From an uncultured Selenomonadales bacterium (lineage in GTDB: Bacteria > Bacillota > Negativicutes > Selenomonadales > Selenomonadaceae): a stretch of 51,848 bases of DNA. Position 1 is the first letter of the stretch. Each line of letters begins with the position of its first letter. The notes below the pieces were generated by a model. That model did not search any database, was not told the DNA's origin, and worked only from the letters and a program-made list of their open reading frames with translations. This document shows positions 16,582-25,497 of this stretch, in pieces. Location: NCBI GenBank assembly GCA_946183785.1, contig CAMHCS010000018.1, positions 1 to 51,848 on the forward strand, read 5' to 3'. The position numbers were made by a program, and so were the translations under genes.

Positions 16582-17679
16582 TTGGGGAAAGAACTGCGTG
16601 GGGGATATACTACCGGCGCGTGCATGGCGGCGGGCGTCAAGGCCGCGCTTTTGTACCGCGCGGGCGAATACTGCGAGCGGCTGACATTGACTGCGCTCGA
16701 CGGCACGCCCCTGGAGATTCCCGTCAAAGGCGTCCAGGAGACGGACGACGGAATTCGCGCGGAGATTGTCAAGGACGCCGGAGACGACCCTGATATCACG
16801 AACGGCGCGTCGGTGTTCACGACGATCCGCGAGCTTCCTCCGGGCAGCGGCGTCGTGTTCCGCGCGGGGGAGGGCATCGGCACGGTGACGAAGGCGGGGC
16901 TTTCCGTCCCCGTCGGCAATCCTGCCATCAATCCGGGACCGCGAAAATTGACGGAGCAGGTTGTCCATGAGCTTTTAGGCGACAATGCTGCGCTGGAGGT
17001 CACGGTTTCGATTCCTGCCGGGAAGGCGCTTGCGAAAAAGACGCTGAACCCTGTGCTCGGCGTCGTCGGCGGCATTTCGGTAATCGGTACGACGGGCGTT
17101 CTCCGGCCGATGTCGGAGGAAGGCTTCAAGAATTCCCTGTTGCCGCAGATTGACGTTGCAAAGGCGGCGGGCTATGACACGCAGATTTTCGTGCCCGGCA
17201 AGATCGGCGAGAATATCGCGGTGAAGTTCGGGCTGCCGCAGGAAGCGATCGTGCAGACAAGCAATTTCATCGGCTTCATGTTGGACGCGGCGGCTGAGAG
17301 GAAGCTCAAGCGGGTGCTGTTGTTCGGTCATCTCGGCAAACTGGCAAAGGTGGCGGCGGGCGTTTTTCACACGCACAACCGTGTCGGCGACGGGCGATTG
17401 GAGGCAATCGCGGCTTACGCGGCGGCGGAAGGATTGCCGCCTGACGGAGTCCGGCGCGTCCTGGATTCGACGACCACCGAGGACGCGATGCCGGTGATCG
17501 AGGAATACGGCCTGACAAAGGTCTATGACAAATTGGCGGAGCGCGCGTCGCTCCGATCGGAGCGCCATGTGTTCGGCGAGCTTACGGTGGGTACGGTGAT
17601 GGTGACGCTGAAGGGCGAGCTGCTCGGCATGGACGGCCATGCGCGGGAGATAGGAAGGGATTTTCATTGGAACATATAG
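16582..17679 (+). CDS. cbiD: Cobalt-precorrin-5B C1-methyltransferase
   Basis: 365 residues, TTG start after GAGGAAGGG. CbiD adds the C1 methyl group in the oxygen-independent corrin pathway. The N-terminal LRGGYTTGACMAAGVKAAL matches the family signature, followed by KDAGDDPDITNGA, NPAINPGPRKL and the central GISVIGTTGVLRPMSEE. First gene of a ten-gene operon; its 3' end overlaps cbiE by 13 bases. Confidence 0.95.
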   Translation: MGKELRGGYTTGACMAAGVKAALLYRAGEYCERLTLTALDGTPLEIPVKGVQETDDGIRAEIVKDAGDDPDITNGASVFTTIRELPPGSGVVFRAGEGIGTVTKAGLSVPVGNPAINPGPRKLTEQVVHELLGDNAALEVTVSIPAGKALAKKTLNPVLGVVGGISVIGTTGVLRPMSEEGFKNSLLPQIDVAKAAGYDTQIFVPGKIGENIAVKFGLPQEAIVQTSNFIGFMLDAAAERKLKRVLLFGHLGKLAKVAAGVFHTHNRVGDGRLEAIAAYAAAEGLPPDGVRRVLDSTTTEDAMPVIEEYGLTKVYDKLAERASLRSERHVFGELTVGTVMVTLKGELLGMDGHAREIGRDFHWNI

Positions 17680-18293
17680 TGATCGTGGCGGGGATAGGCC
17701 CAGGTAATCCCGATTACGTCCTGCCCGCCGCGCTTCGCGTAATCCGTGAGGCGAAGGTGTTGGTCGGCGGCAGCCGCGCACTTTCGGATTTCGCGGTCGA
17801 TGGGCAACGGACGATGACGATCCGCGGCGATATCCCGGCAGTGCTGTCGTTTATCCGAGAGGCTCGTACGGAAAGTGACGTTGTCGTGATGGTCTCGGGC
17901 GATCCCGGCTATTATTCGCTGCTTGACGCATTGCGGCGCGATTTTGACGAGGAGCTGTTGTCCGTGATTCCCGGCATCAGCTCCGTGCAGTTCGCTTTCG
18001 CGCGGCTTGCGCTGCCGTGGCATGACGCGAGCCTCTTGAGCTTTCACGGCAGACGGCCTTCCGATGAGGAACTGGCATACAGGCCGGGGCGTATCATCGG
18101 CATGCTGACCGATACGAAAAACAGCTCCCGGACGATTCCGAAGCTTTTGATGGAGATGGGCTGGCCGGAGGATGCAAAGGCGGCGATTTGCGCGCGCCTT
18201 TCTTATGAGGATGAACGCATTGTCCGCACGACGCTGGCCGGAGCGGCAACAGAAAAAGAAGAGACGCATTGCGTACTGGTGGTGATGGGCTGA
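17667..18293 (+). CDS. cbiE: Cobalt-precorrin-7 C5-methyltransferase
   Basis: 208 residues, TTG start inside the end of cbiD with GGAAGGGA upstream. It is a class III SAM methyltransferase fold: VAGIGPGNPDYVLPAALRVI at the N-terminus, VLVGGSRALSDF, and the VSGDPGYYSLL loop. It methylates C5 of the corrin ring; with CbiT it does the job of the fused CobL enzyme of aerobic producers. Its stop overlaps the cbiT start as TGATG, so the partner subunits are coupled. Confidence 0.94.
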   Translation: MEHIVIVAGIGPGNPDYVLPAALRVIREAKVLVGGSRALSDFAVDGQRTMTIRGDIPAVLSFIREARTESDVVVMVSGDPGYYSLLDALRRDFDEELLSVIPGISSVQFAFARLALPWHDASLLSFHGRRPSDEELAYRPGRIIGMLTDTKNSSRTIPKLLMEMGWPEDAKAAICARLSYEDERIVRTTLAGAATEKEETHCVLVVMG

Positions 18294-18871
18294 TGGCCGG
18301 ACTTGGCATAGAGGACGAGGCGTTCATTCGAGGCAAGGTGCCGATGACGAAGCAGGAGATTCGTGTGCTGACGATGGTCAAGGCACGGATCTCGCCGACA
18401 GACGTCGTTTGGGATGTGGGCGCGGGCACCGGCTCGATGTCGGTGGAAGCGGCCCTGCTTGCGACGCAGGGCCACGTTTACGCGGTGGAACGGAACGCCG
18501 AGGGCGTTTCGCTGATTGGGAAGAATATGGAAAAATTCGGCGTCAAAAACTTGACGGTCGTCGGGGGCGAGGCGCCGGACGCGTTGAAGGATTTGCCGGA
18601 TTGCGACGCCGCCATCATCGGCGGGAGCGGCAGCCGGCTTCCCGATATACTCGACGAGATTTCCGCCCGGCTGAAACCCGGCGGCCGTGTCGTGATGAAC
18701 TGCATTACGATCCAGACCCTGGCGGCGGCACTCGACTATATGCGAGCGCACGAATCGGATTTCTCCTATGAGGCGATACAAGTGCAGATCAATCGTTTGC
18801 AGGCGGTCGGCGCTTATGATATGGCGAAAGCGATCAACCCGATTTACATTGTGACGGGAGAAAAGAAATAA
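18293..18871 (+). CDS. cbiT: Cobalt-precorrin-6B C15-methyltransferase (decarboxylating)
   Basis: 192 residues from the ATG overlapping the cbiE stop; an in-frame GTG-type extension of eight residues is unnecessary. It is a class I Rossmann SAM methyltransferase: VPMTKQEIRVLTMVKARI, then the SAM-binding VVWDVGAGTGSMSVEAAL, then AVERNAEG and IIGGSGSRLPDIL. It methylates C15 and decarboxylates the C12 acetate. It is followed by a 49-base AT-rich gap before cbiF. Confidence 0.94.
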   Translation: MAGLGIEDEAFIRGKVPMTKQEIRVLTMVKARISPTDVVWDVGAGTGSMSVEAALLATQGHVYAVERNAEGVSLIGKNMEKFGVKNLTVVGGEAPDALKDLPDCDAAIIGGSGSRLPDILDEISARLKPGGRVVMNCITIQTLAAALDYMRAHESDFSYEAIQVQINRLQAVGAYDMAKAINPIYIVTGEKK

Positions 18872-18920
18872 ATCATTATTATTATATTATATAGAAAGCG
18901 ATTTAGGGGGCAAACAAAGC

Positions 18921-19679
18921 ATGCAGGTATTTATTGTCGGCGCGGGGCCGGGAAATCCCGAGCTTATCACGGTCAAGGGACAACGGCTGCTCCGGGAAGC
19001 GGACGTCATCATTTACGCGGGCTCGCTTGTCAATCCCGACGTGCTGAAGGTCGCCAAGAAAGGCGCGGATATTTATAATTCTGCCTCAATGACGCTGCCG
19101 GAGGTCATCGACAAAATCACCGAATCCGTGCAACAGGGAAAAACGGTGGTTCGCCTGCATACCGGCGATCCGGCAATCTACGGCGCGATCCAGGAGCAGA
19201 TGGACGAGCTCAAAAAGCGCGACATTGAGTTTGAGGTCGTGCCCGGCGTCAGTTCGTTCCTTGCGACGGCAGCCGCATTGAAGCAGGAATACACGCTGCC
19301 CGATATTTCCCAGACGATTATCATCACGCGGGACGAGGGCAGGACGCCTGTGCCCAAGCGGGAGAGCCTGAAAAGCCTCGCCGCTCATCAGGCCACGATG
19401 TGCATTTTCCTCAGCGTCCACATGATCGAGGACGTGGTAAAAGAGTTGATCGCGGGCGGTTATGACAAGACGACGCCGATCGCCATCGTGCACAAGGCGA
19501 CGTGGCCGGATCAAAAGGTCATTCGCGCGACGCTTGAGACAATCGCCGAGAAGGTGCGGGAGGAAAATATCACGCGCACGGCGATGATTGTCGTCAGCCA
19601 TTGCCTGGACGCCGATTATTCGTTGTCGCGTCTTTACGCGCCGGAATTCAGCCATATGTTCCGCGCCGCCTCAAAATGA
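18921..19679 (+). CDS. cbiF: Cobalt-precorrin-4 C11-methyltransferase
   Basis: 252 residues. Tetrapyrrole methylase fold with VGAGPGNPELITVKGQRLL, YAGSLVNPDVL, RLHTGDPAIYGAI and VVPGVSSFLATAAAL, all diagnostic of CbiF/CobM. It installs the C11 methyl group before ring contraction products are processed by CbiG. A GGGGG-type ribosome binding site lies upstream. The stop overlaps the cbiG start (ATGA). Confidence 0.95.
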   Translation: MQVFIVGAGPGNPELITVKGQRLLREADVIIYAGSLVNPDVLKVAKKGADIYNSASMTLPEVIDKITESVQQGKTVVRLHTGDPAIYGAIQEQMDELKKRDIEFEVVPGVSSFLATAAALKQEYTLPDISQTIIITRDEGRTPVPKRESLKSLAAHQATMCIFLSVHMIEDVVKELIAGGYDKTTPIAIVHKATWPDQKVIRATLETIAEKVREENITRTAMIVVSHCLDADYSLSRLYAPEFSHMFRAASK

Positions 19680-20737
19680 GATGCGCCGTTTTTGCCGCGA
19701 CGCGTCGCGGCGTTGAATCGGCGATACGCTTAAAGGACGGCCTTGCGTCCGACGTTGTCGATATTTTTCTAAAGAACGGAAGAGAAGCGAAGGTTCCGGC
19801 CAAGCGTTTCTCCAGCCTTGCCGACGCCGTGGCGAAATCTTTTCACCGGTACGACGCGCTGATTTTCTTCATGGCGGCGGGCATTGCCGTGCGCATGATC
19901 GCGCCTCATCTGAAGAGCAAGCTGACCGACCCGGCGGTGCTGGCGGCTGACGAGCAGGGGCGTCATGTCATTAGCCTGCTTTCCGGTCATGTCGGCGGCG
20001 GAAATGAATTGACGCGGCGAGTGGCGGATTGTCTCGGCGGGACGCCGATCATTACGACGGCGACGGACGTCAGCGAGATGACAGCGCCCGACGCGTTGGC
20101 AGCAGAGCTCGGCCTTCGCCCCGTGCCTAAACCGATGATTCAAGTGATGAACGGAGCGCTTCTGGAAGGAAAAGCCGTTTCCTATGCGGTTGACGAGGCG
20201 CTTGCGCGGCGCGATTTTTTTGAAACCGCGCTTTCGAAGCGGGGAATCCCTTTCGTTCGAATGTCCGCGTCGGACGCGTTGGCGGCGGCCGAATTGACTG
20301 TTTTTATCACAGCTGATGGTGGTGTGCGGTCAGAACGTTTGCTTAGCCTCGTGCCGCGTCGATTGATTGCCGGCATGGGCTGCCGCAGAGGCGTTCCGAA
20401 GGAGGCGCTGAAGGCGGCGCTGTCAGACGCCTGTGCGCGGATCGGCCAGGACCTTTCGGCGGTTTCGACAATCGCCAGCGCGTCGGTCAAAAAGGACGAG
20501 GCGGGCCTCCTTGATTTGGCGGCGGAACTTGGCGTCGAAGCGCGTTTTTTTGAAATCGAAGAATTGCAAAAAAAGATTGAAGCATATGGACTGGAAGAGT
20601 CCCCTTTCGTCCGGAGCCGGATCGGCGCCGGGAACGTCTCGGAGGCGGCGGCGCTTTGCTGCGTGCAGCAGGGAAGGATTGCGCTTGCGAAAACAAAATG
20701 GGAGAAAGCGACGGTGGCATTGGTATGGGAAAAATAA
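19676..20737 (+). CDS. cbiG: Cobalt-precorrin-5A hydrolase
   Basis: 353 residues from the ATG at 19676, which overlaps the cbiF stop; the open frame further upstream is inside cbiF. CbiG opens the delta-lactone ring and releases acetaldehyde. The N-terminal part has FFMAAGIAVRMIAPHLKSK and LLSGHVGGGNELTRRVA, then TTATDVSE. The C-terminal domain begins near AGMGCRRGVPKEALKAAL and contains the ATIASASVKKDE-type stretch. It overlaps cbiH by 13 bases. Confidence 0.94.
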   Translation: MRCAVFAATRRGVESAIRLKDGLASDVVDIFLKNGREAKVPAKRFSSLADAVAKSFHRYDALIFFMAAGIAVRMIAPHLKSKLTDPAVLAADEQGRHVISLLSGHVGGGNELTRRVADCLGGTPIITTATDVSEMTAPDALAAELGLRPVPKPMIQVMNGALLEGKAVSYAVDEALARRDFFETALSKRGIPFVRMSASDALAAAELTVFITADGGVRSERLLSLVPRRLIAGMGCRRGVPKEALKAALSDACARIGQDLSAVSTIASASVKKDEAGLLDLAAELGVEARFFEIEELQKKIEAYGLEESPFVRSRIGAGNVSEAAALCCVQQGRIALAKTKWEKATVALVWEK

Positions 20738-21462
20738 CCGTGGTGGGCATTGGACCCGGCGGCGAGGAGCAGATGACGCCGAAGGCGTTGAAGGCGATTC
20801 AGGAAGCTGAGGTCGTCGCGGGCTACACGACGTATATTCGCCTGATAGAGCCGCTCTTGAAAGACAAAGAGGTCATCGGCACCGGCATGATGCAGGAGGT
20901 CGACCGTTGCCGTCTTGCGGTGAAAACGGCTGTGGAGGGCAAGAACACGGCGATGGTGTCCAGCGGCGATTCCGGCGTCTACGGCATGGCCGGGCTCATA
21001 CTGGAAATCGTGCTGCAATACGACGAGGCGGAACGGCCCGAGGTCGATATTGTCGCAGGGCTTTCGGCGGTCAATGCGGCGGCGGCGGTGTTAGGCGCGC
21101 CGCTGATGCACGATTTCGCCGTCATCAGTCTCAGCGACCGCCTGACGCCGTGGGAACTGATCAAAAAGCGCGCGGCGCTTGCGGCGCAGGGCGACTTTGT
21201 CATCGCGCTCTATAATCCGAAGAGTAAATCCCGGGTCAAGAACATCGACGAAATTCACGATATCCTGCTGCAATACAAGTCCCCATCCACGCCGGTGGGC
21301 ATAGTGAAGAACGCGTCCCGGCCCGACGAGGAAAAGATTTTGTCGAATCTCAGGGACTTCACGAAGGAGGATATCGACATGTTCTCGATGGTCATCATCG
21401 GGAACAGCAGGACCTTTATTCAGGACGGCTGGATGGTCACGCCGCGGGGCTACAAGGTATGA
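20725..21462 (+). CDS. cbiH: Cobalt-factor III / precorrin-3B C17-methyltransferase
   Basis: 245 residues from the ATG at 20725 within the end of cbiG. ITVVGIGPGGEEQMTPKAL, VVAGYTTYIRLI, MVSSGDSGVYGMAGL and VAGLSAVNAAAAVLGAPLMH are typical of CbiH/CobJ, the ring-contraction methyltransferase acting at C17. The C-terminal ALYNPKSKSR is also conserved. It overlaps cbiJ by four bases (ATGA). Confidence 0.95.
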   Translation: MGKITVVGIGPGGEEQMTPKALKAIQEAEVVAGYTTYIRLIEPLLKDKEVIGTGMMQEVDRCRLAVKTAVEGKNTAMVSSGDSGVYGMAGLILEIVLQYDEAERPEVDIVAGLSAVNAAAAVLGAPLMHDFAVISLSDRLTPWELIKKRAALAAQGDFVIALYNPKSKSRVKNIDEIHDILLQYKSPSTPVGIVKNASRPDEEKILSNLRDFTKEDIDMFSMVIIGNSRTFIQDGWMVTPRGYKV

Positions 21463-22229
21463 TTTTCGTAGCTGCGGGAACGCAGGACGGGCGCGAGCTT
21501 GCGGGCGCGCTGCTTTCGGCGGGCTATTCGGTCACGGCGTCGGTGGTGTCCAGTTACGGCGAGAAGCTGTTGAAGCGTTATCCTGGCATTATCGTCAATG
21601 ACAAGCCGCTGGACGCGGAAGCATTGGAAGCGTATATTCGCGAGCACAGCGTCCGGCTTTTTGTGGACGCGAGCCATCCTTACGCGGCGAATGTCTCCCG
21701 GAACGCGATGACGGCCTGCCATACTGTGAGGATCCCGTATATCCGTTACGAACGGCGGAGCGTGCCTGTCGACTACGACAACGTGCATTACGTCGAGTCC
21801 TATGAGGAAGCGGCAAAAGAGGCGGCTCGTCTTGGAAAGACTGTCTTTCTGACAACGGGCAGCCGTAATTTGAAAGCCTTTAGGACTTCGGAGGCGTTGA
21901 AAGGCCATGCGGTGATTGCGCGGATCCTGCCGACCGCGAAGGTCTTGGCGGAGTGCGAGGAACTCGGCATGACGCCAAAGGAAATCGTCGCGCTGCAGGG
22001 GCCGTTCAGCGAGGAATTGAATATCGCGCTTTACCGCCAATACGGTGCTGAAGTTGTCGTCACGAAGAACAGCGGCGAAATCGGCGGCACCGACACCAAG
22101 CTGACGGCGGCGAAAAAGCTGGGTTTGCCCGTAGTGATGATAGACCGGCCGAAGGTCGACTACGACGTCATCGCTTATACGTTTGAGGAAGTTTTGAAGT
22201 TTGTGAAAGAAAAAATCGGAGGCAGATGA
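21459..22229 (+). CDS. cbiJ: Cobalt-precorrin-6A reductase
   Basis: 256 residues. AAGTQDGRELAGALLSAGYSV at the N-terminus, VDASHPYAANVSRNAM, PYIRYERRS, FLTTGSRNLKAF and VVTKNSGEIGGTDTKL are the family landmarks. It reduces the corrin macrocycle with a nicotinamide cofactor between the CbiD and CbiE/T steps. Translationally coupled to cbiH. Confidence 0.93.
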   Translation: MIFVAAGTQDGRELAGALLSAGYSVTASVVSSYGEKLLKRYPGIIVNDKPLDAEALEAYIREHSVRLFVDASHPYAANVSRNAMTACHTVRIPYIRYERRSVPVDYDNVHYVESYEEAAKEAARLGKTVFLTTGSRNLKAFRTSEALKGHAVIARILPTAKVLAECEELGMTPKEIVALQGPFSEELNIALYRQYGAEVVVTKNSGEIGGTDTKLTAAKKLGLPVVMIDRPKVDYDVIAYTFEEVLKFVKEKIGGR

Positions 22230-22232
22230 ATC

Positions 22233-22865
22233 ATGGACTTTATTAAGCAACCGATGGATATTGAAAATAAGAGTATGGAGATTATCGCACCGCATTTGGC
22301 GGAGCTGAACCTCAATGAAGCCGAGACGAAGGTATATTCCCGCATGATTCACGCCTCCGGCGACGTGGATTACGCGAAAGTGATCCGACTGCATCCGAAG
22401 GCCATCGAGGCGACGCAGGAGGCATTGAAGCGCGGAGCGAACATCTACACAGACGTGGAAATGGTACGGACGGGAATCAATAAAAAGGCTTTCGGCCGGT
22501 ACGGCGGAAAAATCGAATGCCGGGTTGCCGACCCGGAAATTGCCGAGATAGCGAAGCGCGAGGGCATTACACGTTCGATGGCGGCCATGCGCGCATTTGG
22601 CAAAGATCTGGCCGGCTCTATTGTTGCCATCGGCAACGCGCCGACCGCGCTTTTTGAGGTGCTTCGCCTCGCGAAGGAGGAAAACATTCTTCCGGCAGTC
22701 GTTATCGGTATTCCCGTCGGCTTTGTCGGCGCAGCCGACTCAAAAAAGCTGTTGGCGGATAATGCACTCGTTCCCTATGTGACGGTGGAAGGTACGAAAG
22801 GCGGAAGTCCGATCGCGGCGTCCGTCGTCAACGCGATCATGTATCTTTTGGACAACCGCAGATGA
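22233..22865 (+). CDS. cbiC: Cobalt-precorrin-8 methylmutase
   Basis: 210 residues. CbiC moves the C11 methyl to C12, giving cobyrinate. The catalytic histidine lies in RMIHASGDVDYAK, followed by YTDVEMVRTGI, ITRSMAAMRAF and IGIPVGFVGAADSKKLL. The stop overlaps the cbiA start (ATGA). Confidence 0.95.
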   Translation: MDFIKQPMDIENKSMEIIAPHLAELNLNEAETKVYSRMIHASGDVDYAKVIRLHPKAIEATQEALKRGANIYTDVEMVRTGINKKAFGRYGGKIECRVADPEIAEIAKREGITRSMAAMRAFGKDLAGSIVAIGNAPTALFEVLRLAKEENILPAVVIGIPVGFVGAADSKKLLADNALVPYVTVEGTKGGSPIAASVVNAIMYLLDNRR

Positions 22866-24250
22866 GTGCACGGCAAATTCCGCGCGTCGTCATTGCCGCG
22901 CCTATGAGCGGCTCCGGCAAGACCACTGTGGTCACCGGGCTTTTGGCGGCGATGCGCACGCGCGGCTTCAAGGCGCAGTCTTACAAAATCGGCCCGGATT
23001 ATATAGATCCGGGCTATCATGCTTTGGCGAGCGGCCGTTCCGCACATAATCTCGACGCCTGGCTCGTCTCGAAAGAACGGCTCGCCGATATTTTCATCAG
23101 TACGATGGCGGACGCTGACGTCGCGGTCATCGAGGGCGTGATGGGGCTCTATGACGGCGGGAAAAACGGCGTCAGCTCCACGGCGGAGATTGCGAAGCTG
23201 CTAAAAGCTCCCGTCCTGCTCGTCGTCAACGCGAAGTCGATGGGCGAATCGGCGGCGGCGCTTGTCATGGGATTCAAGCAATACGATCCGGAGGTCAATC
23301 TCGCTGGCGTGATATTGAATCGTCTCGGCTCGGACACGCATCGCGCAATGATTGAGGAAGCGCTGGAAAAAATGGGCGTCCCCGTTTTCGGAGCGATAAA
23401 GCGAAACGACGCGATGACAATGCCGGAGCGTCATTTAGGGCTCGTGCCTGTCGAGGAAAATGTGAGGGAACGGGAGACGGTGGAAGAAATCGGGCGCGTC
23501 ATCGGCGCGTCGGTCGATATCGAGCGCATCGTCGAGTTGGCGAAAAGCGCGCCGCCGGTGGAGGAAGGACGCGGCTTTTCCATAACGGCACAGAGCAAAG
23601 CACGGATCGCGGTGGCCCGCGACGAGGCGTTTTCCTTTTATTATCCGGAAAGTCTCGCCGTACTTCGGCAAAAAGGTGCGGAGCTCGTTTTTTTCAGTCC
23701 GCTGCATGACAAAGAATTGCCGGAGGTTGACGGCCTGATTCTCGGCGGCGGTTTCCCTGAGATGTTCGCGAAAGAGCTTTACGAGAATGAATCCATGCGT
23801 GCGTCGATCAAGGACGCGGCTGAAAAGGGAATGCCGATTTACGCCGAGTGCGGCGGGTTCATGTACCTGATGCAGCGTGTGACCGACTTTGACGGCGACG
23901 TGTTCCCGATGCTTGAGGTGATTCCCGGCGAGGTAGTGATGAACAGGAAACTGCAGACTGTCGGTTATGTCAGTGCAGAGATGCAGCGTGATACAGTGCT
24001 GGGACCGAAGGGGACAGTTCTGCGCGGCCACGAGTTCCATTTCTCGTCTGAATGTGAGCCTGAGGCGGGCGCTGATTATCCGAGAGCCTTCACGTTCCGG
24101 AAGACGAGAAATCCCGCGCCGTATCCGGCGGGCTACGCGAAAGGGAATATCCTCGGCTCGTATCTGCATTTGCATTTCGCGGGTGCGGAAGACGCGGCGG
24201 CGTCTTTCGTGGCTGCGTGTGAAAAGTTTGCGAAAGGCGAGGGGGCGTGA
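22862..24250 (+). CDS. cbiA: Cobyrinate a,c-diamide synthase
   Basis: 462 residues. The N-terminal ATPase domain begins with VVIAAPMSGSGKTTVVTGLL, followed by KIGPDYIDPGYH and GVMGLYDGG. The C-terminal glutamine amidotransferase-like domain has LILGGGFPEMFA and the catalytic cysteine in YAECGGFMYL, with SYLHLHFA at the end. It amidates the a and c side chains of cobyrinate using glutamine and ATP. It overlaps cobU by four bases. Confidence 0.95.
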   Translation: MSARQIPRVVIAAPMSGSGKTTVVTGLLAAMRTRGFKAQSYKIGPDYIDPGYHALASGRSAHNLDAWLVSKERLADIFISTMADADVAVIEGVMGLYDGGKNGVSSTAEIAKLLKAPVLLVVNAKSMGESAAALVMGFKQYDPEVNLAGVILNRLGSDTHRAMIEEALEKMGVPVFGAIKRNDAMTMPERHLGLVPVEENVRERETVEEIGRVIGASVDIERIVELAKSAPPVEEGRGFSITAQSKARIAVARDEAFSFYYPESLAVLRQKGAELVFFSPLHDKELPEVDGLILGGGFPEMFAKELYENESMRASIKDAAEKGMPIYAECGGFMYLMQRVTDFDGDVFPMLEVIPGEVVMNRKLQTVGYVSAEMQRDTVLGPKGTVLRGHEFHFSSECEPEAGADYPRAFTFRKTRNPAPYPAGYAKGNILGSYLHLHFAGAEDAAASFVAACEKFAKGEGA

Positions 24251-24825
24251 GTGTGGGAAAAATCGTTCTCGTGACGGGAGGCGCGCGCAGCGGCAAGAGC
24301 CGCTTTGCCGAGCAGTATGTGGCGCGCGTCGGAAAACATATCGGCTATATCGCGACGGCGGAAGTATACGACGAGGAAATGGCTTTCCGCGTGAAGCTCC
24401 ATAAAGAGCGCCGCCCGTCGGACTGGAAAACCTACGAGGCTCCTCACGACGCGCATCTCGCGTTGAAGGAGGCGGGCGCCGAATGCGACGCGGTGCTGTT
24501 CGACTGCCTGACCCTTTACATGAGCAATCTGCTTTGTACGCTCGATTCGATCAGCGACTCTCATCAGAATTATTCGCTGGCGAAGGAGAAGCTTGATGCG
24601 CTGATTGCACAGGCAAAGGAAAATCGGGGGACGACGGTCTTCGTGACGAATGAAGTCGGAAGCGGCATCGTGCCGGGCGATCATCTTTCCCGCGAATATC
24701 GGGATGTGGCCGGCATCGCGAACCAATGGATGGCAAGAGCGGCGGACGAGGTCTATTTAGTCGTCTGCGGCCTTGCGGTAAATGTCAAGAAACTGGCGGA
24801 AGCGATGGACGACGCAGCGAAATAA
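24247..24825 (+). CDS. cobU: Bifunctional adenosylcobinamide kinase / adenosylcobinamide-phosphate guanylyltransferase
   Basis: 192 residues, GTG start overlapping cbiA. The P-loop GGARSGKS opens the protein; YIATAEVYDEEMAFRVKLHK with RRPSDWKTYE, DCLTLYMSNLL and TNEVGSGIVPGDHLSREYRD follow the CobU/CobP pattern. It phosphorylates adenosylcobinamide and then attaches GMP, the step before lower-ligand attachment by CobS. Last gene of the operon; cobS, cobT, cbiB, cbiP, cbiL and cbiK are not in this window. No strong terminator is seen after it. Confidence 0.94.
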   Translation: MSVGKIVLVTGGARSGKSRFAEQYVARVGKHIGYIATAEVYDEEMAFRVKLHKERRPSDWKTYEAPHDAHLALKEAGAECDAVLFDCLTLYMSNLLCTLDSISDSHQNYSLAKEKLDALIAQAKENRGTTVFVTNEVGSGIVPGDHLSREYRDVAGIANQWMARAADEVYLVVCGLAVNVKKLAEAMDDAAK

Positions 24826-24909
24826 CAGATTAGGGACAAAAGATTGGAATTGACAAATTCCTGTCAGATGGCGGCTAAAAACAGGGGACGATTCCTTCTT
24901 TTTCGCGCG

Positions 24910-24938
24910 TTGACAACGGGGAATAAAATATTTATAAT
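24910..24938 (+). promoter_or_regulatory. Consensus sigma-A promoter of greA-lysS
   Basis: Perfect TTGACA at 24910-24915 and perfect TATAAT at 24933-24938 with the ideal 17-base spacing. Confidence 0.92.
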
Positions 24939-24951
24939 GTATGGAAAGTTT

Positions 24952-24974
24952 GTGCCAAGGCGCGTCCTTGGCAC
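24952..24974 (+). promoter_or_regulatory. Perfect hairpin in the greA leader
   Basis: GTGCCAAGG at 24952-24960 and CCTTGGCAC at 24966-24974 pair completely around CGCGT, starting only a few bases after the expected transcription start. TTTC follows, too short for a classic terminator. It may stabilise the mRNA or pause polymerase. Confidence 0.6.
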
Positions 24975-25007
24975 TTTCAATGTTGATAAGCAAGGGAGTA
25001 ATGTTCG

Positions 25008-25484
25008 ATGGCGGACCAAAAAATGATTTTGACGAAGGACGGCTTGAAAAAGCTTCAGGACGAGCTGGAAAACCTGAAAAGCGTGCGCCGTATCGAGGTG
25101 GCGGAGCGCATCAAGCAGGCCATCGCCTTTGGCGATATCAGTGAGAACTCGGAGTACGATGACGCGAAGAACGAGCAGGCGTTCATCGAGGGCCGCATTC
25201 AGGAATTGGAGCAGAAGCTTCGGAACGTCGAGGTCATTTCCGAAGAGAAGAAGCCGAAAAACGTTGTGACGATGGGCTGCAAGGTCGTCGTCCGCGATAT
25301 GGAATTCGACGAGGATATGGAGTACACTCTCGTCGGCACGGCGGAGGCGGATCCGGAGGCCATGCGCATTTCCAACGAGTCCCCGGTGGGCGCGGCGATT
25401 CTCGGACAGAAGGTCGGAAAGATCGTCGAGGTGCAGGCCCCGGTGGGAACGATCAAGTATAAGATTATGAAGATCAAGGCATAA
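25008..25484 (+). CDS. greA: Transcription elongation factor GreA
   Basis: 158 residues, the usual size. The N-terminal coiled coil begins with [20 protein letters not shown] and carries the acidic tip after [19 protein letters not shown]. The C-terminal FKBP-like domain includes [20 protein letters not shown] and [15 protein letters not shown]. GreA enters the secondary channel of RNA polymerase and triggers cleavage of backtracked RNA. It is followed after 13 bases by lysS, probably one transcript. Confidence 0.96.
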   Translation: MADQKMILTKDGLKKLQDELENLKSVRRIEVAERIKQAIAFGDISENSEYDDAKNEQAFIEGRIQELEQKLRNVEVISEEKKPKNVVTMGCKVVVRDMEFDEDMEYTLVGTAEADPEAMRISNESPVGAAILGQKVGKIVEVQAPVGTIKYKIMKIKA

Positions 25485-25497
25485 AGGAGAAAATCAA

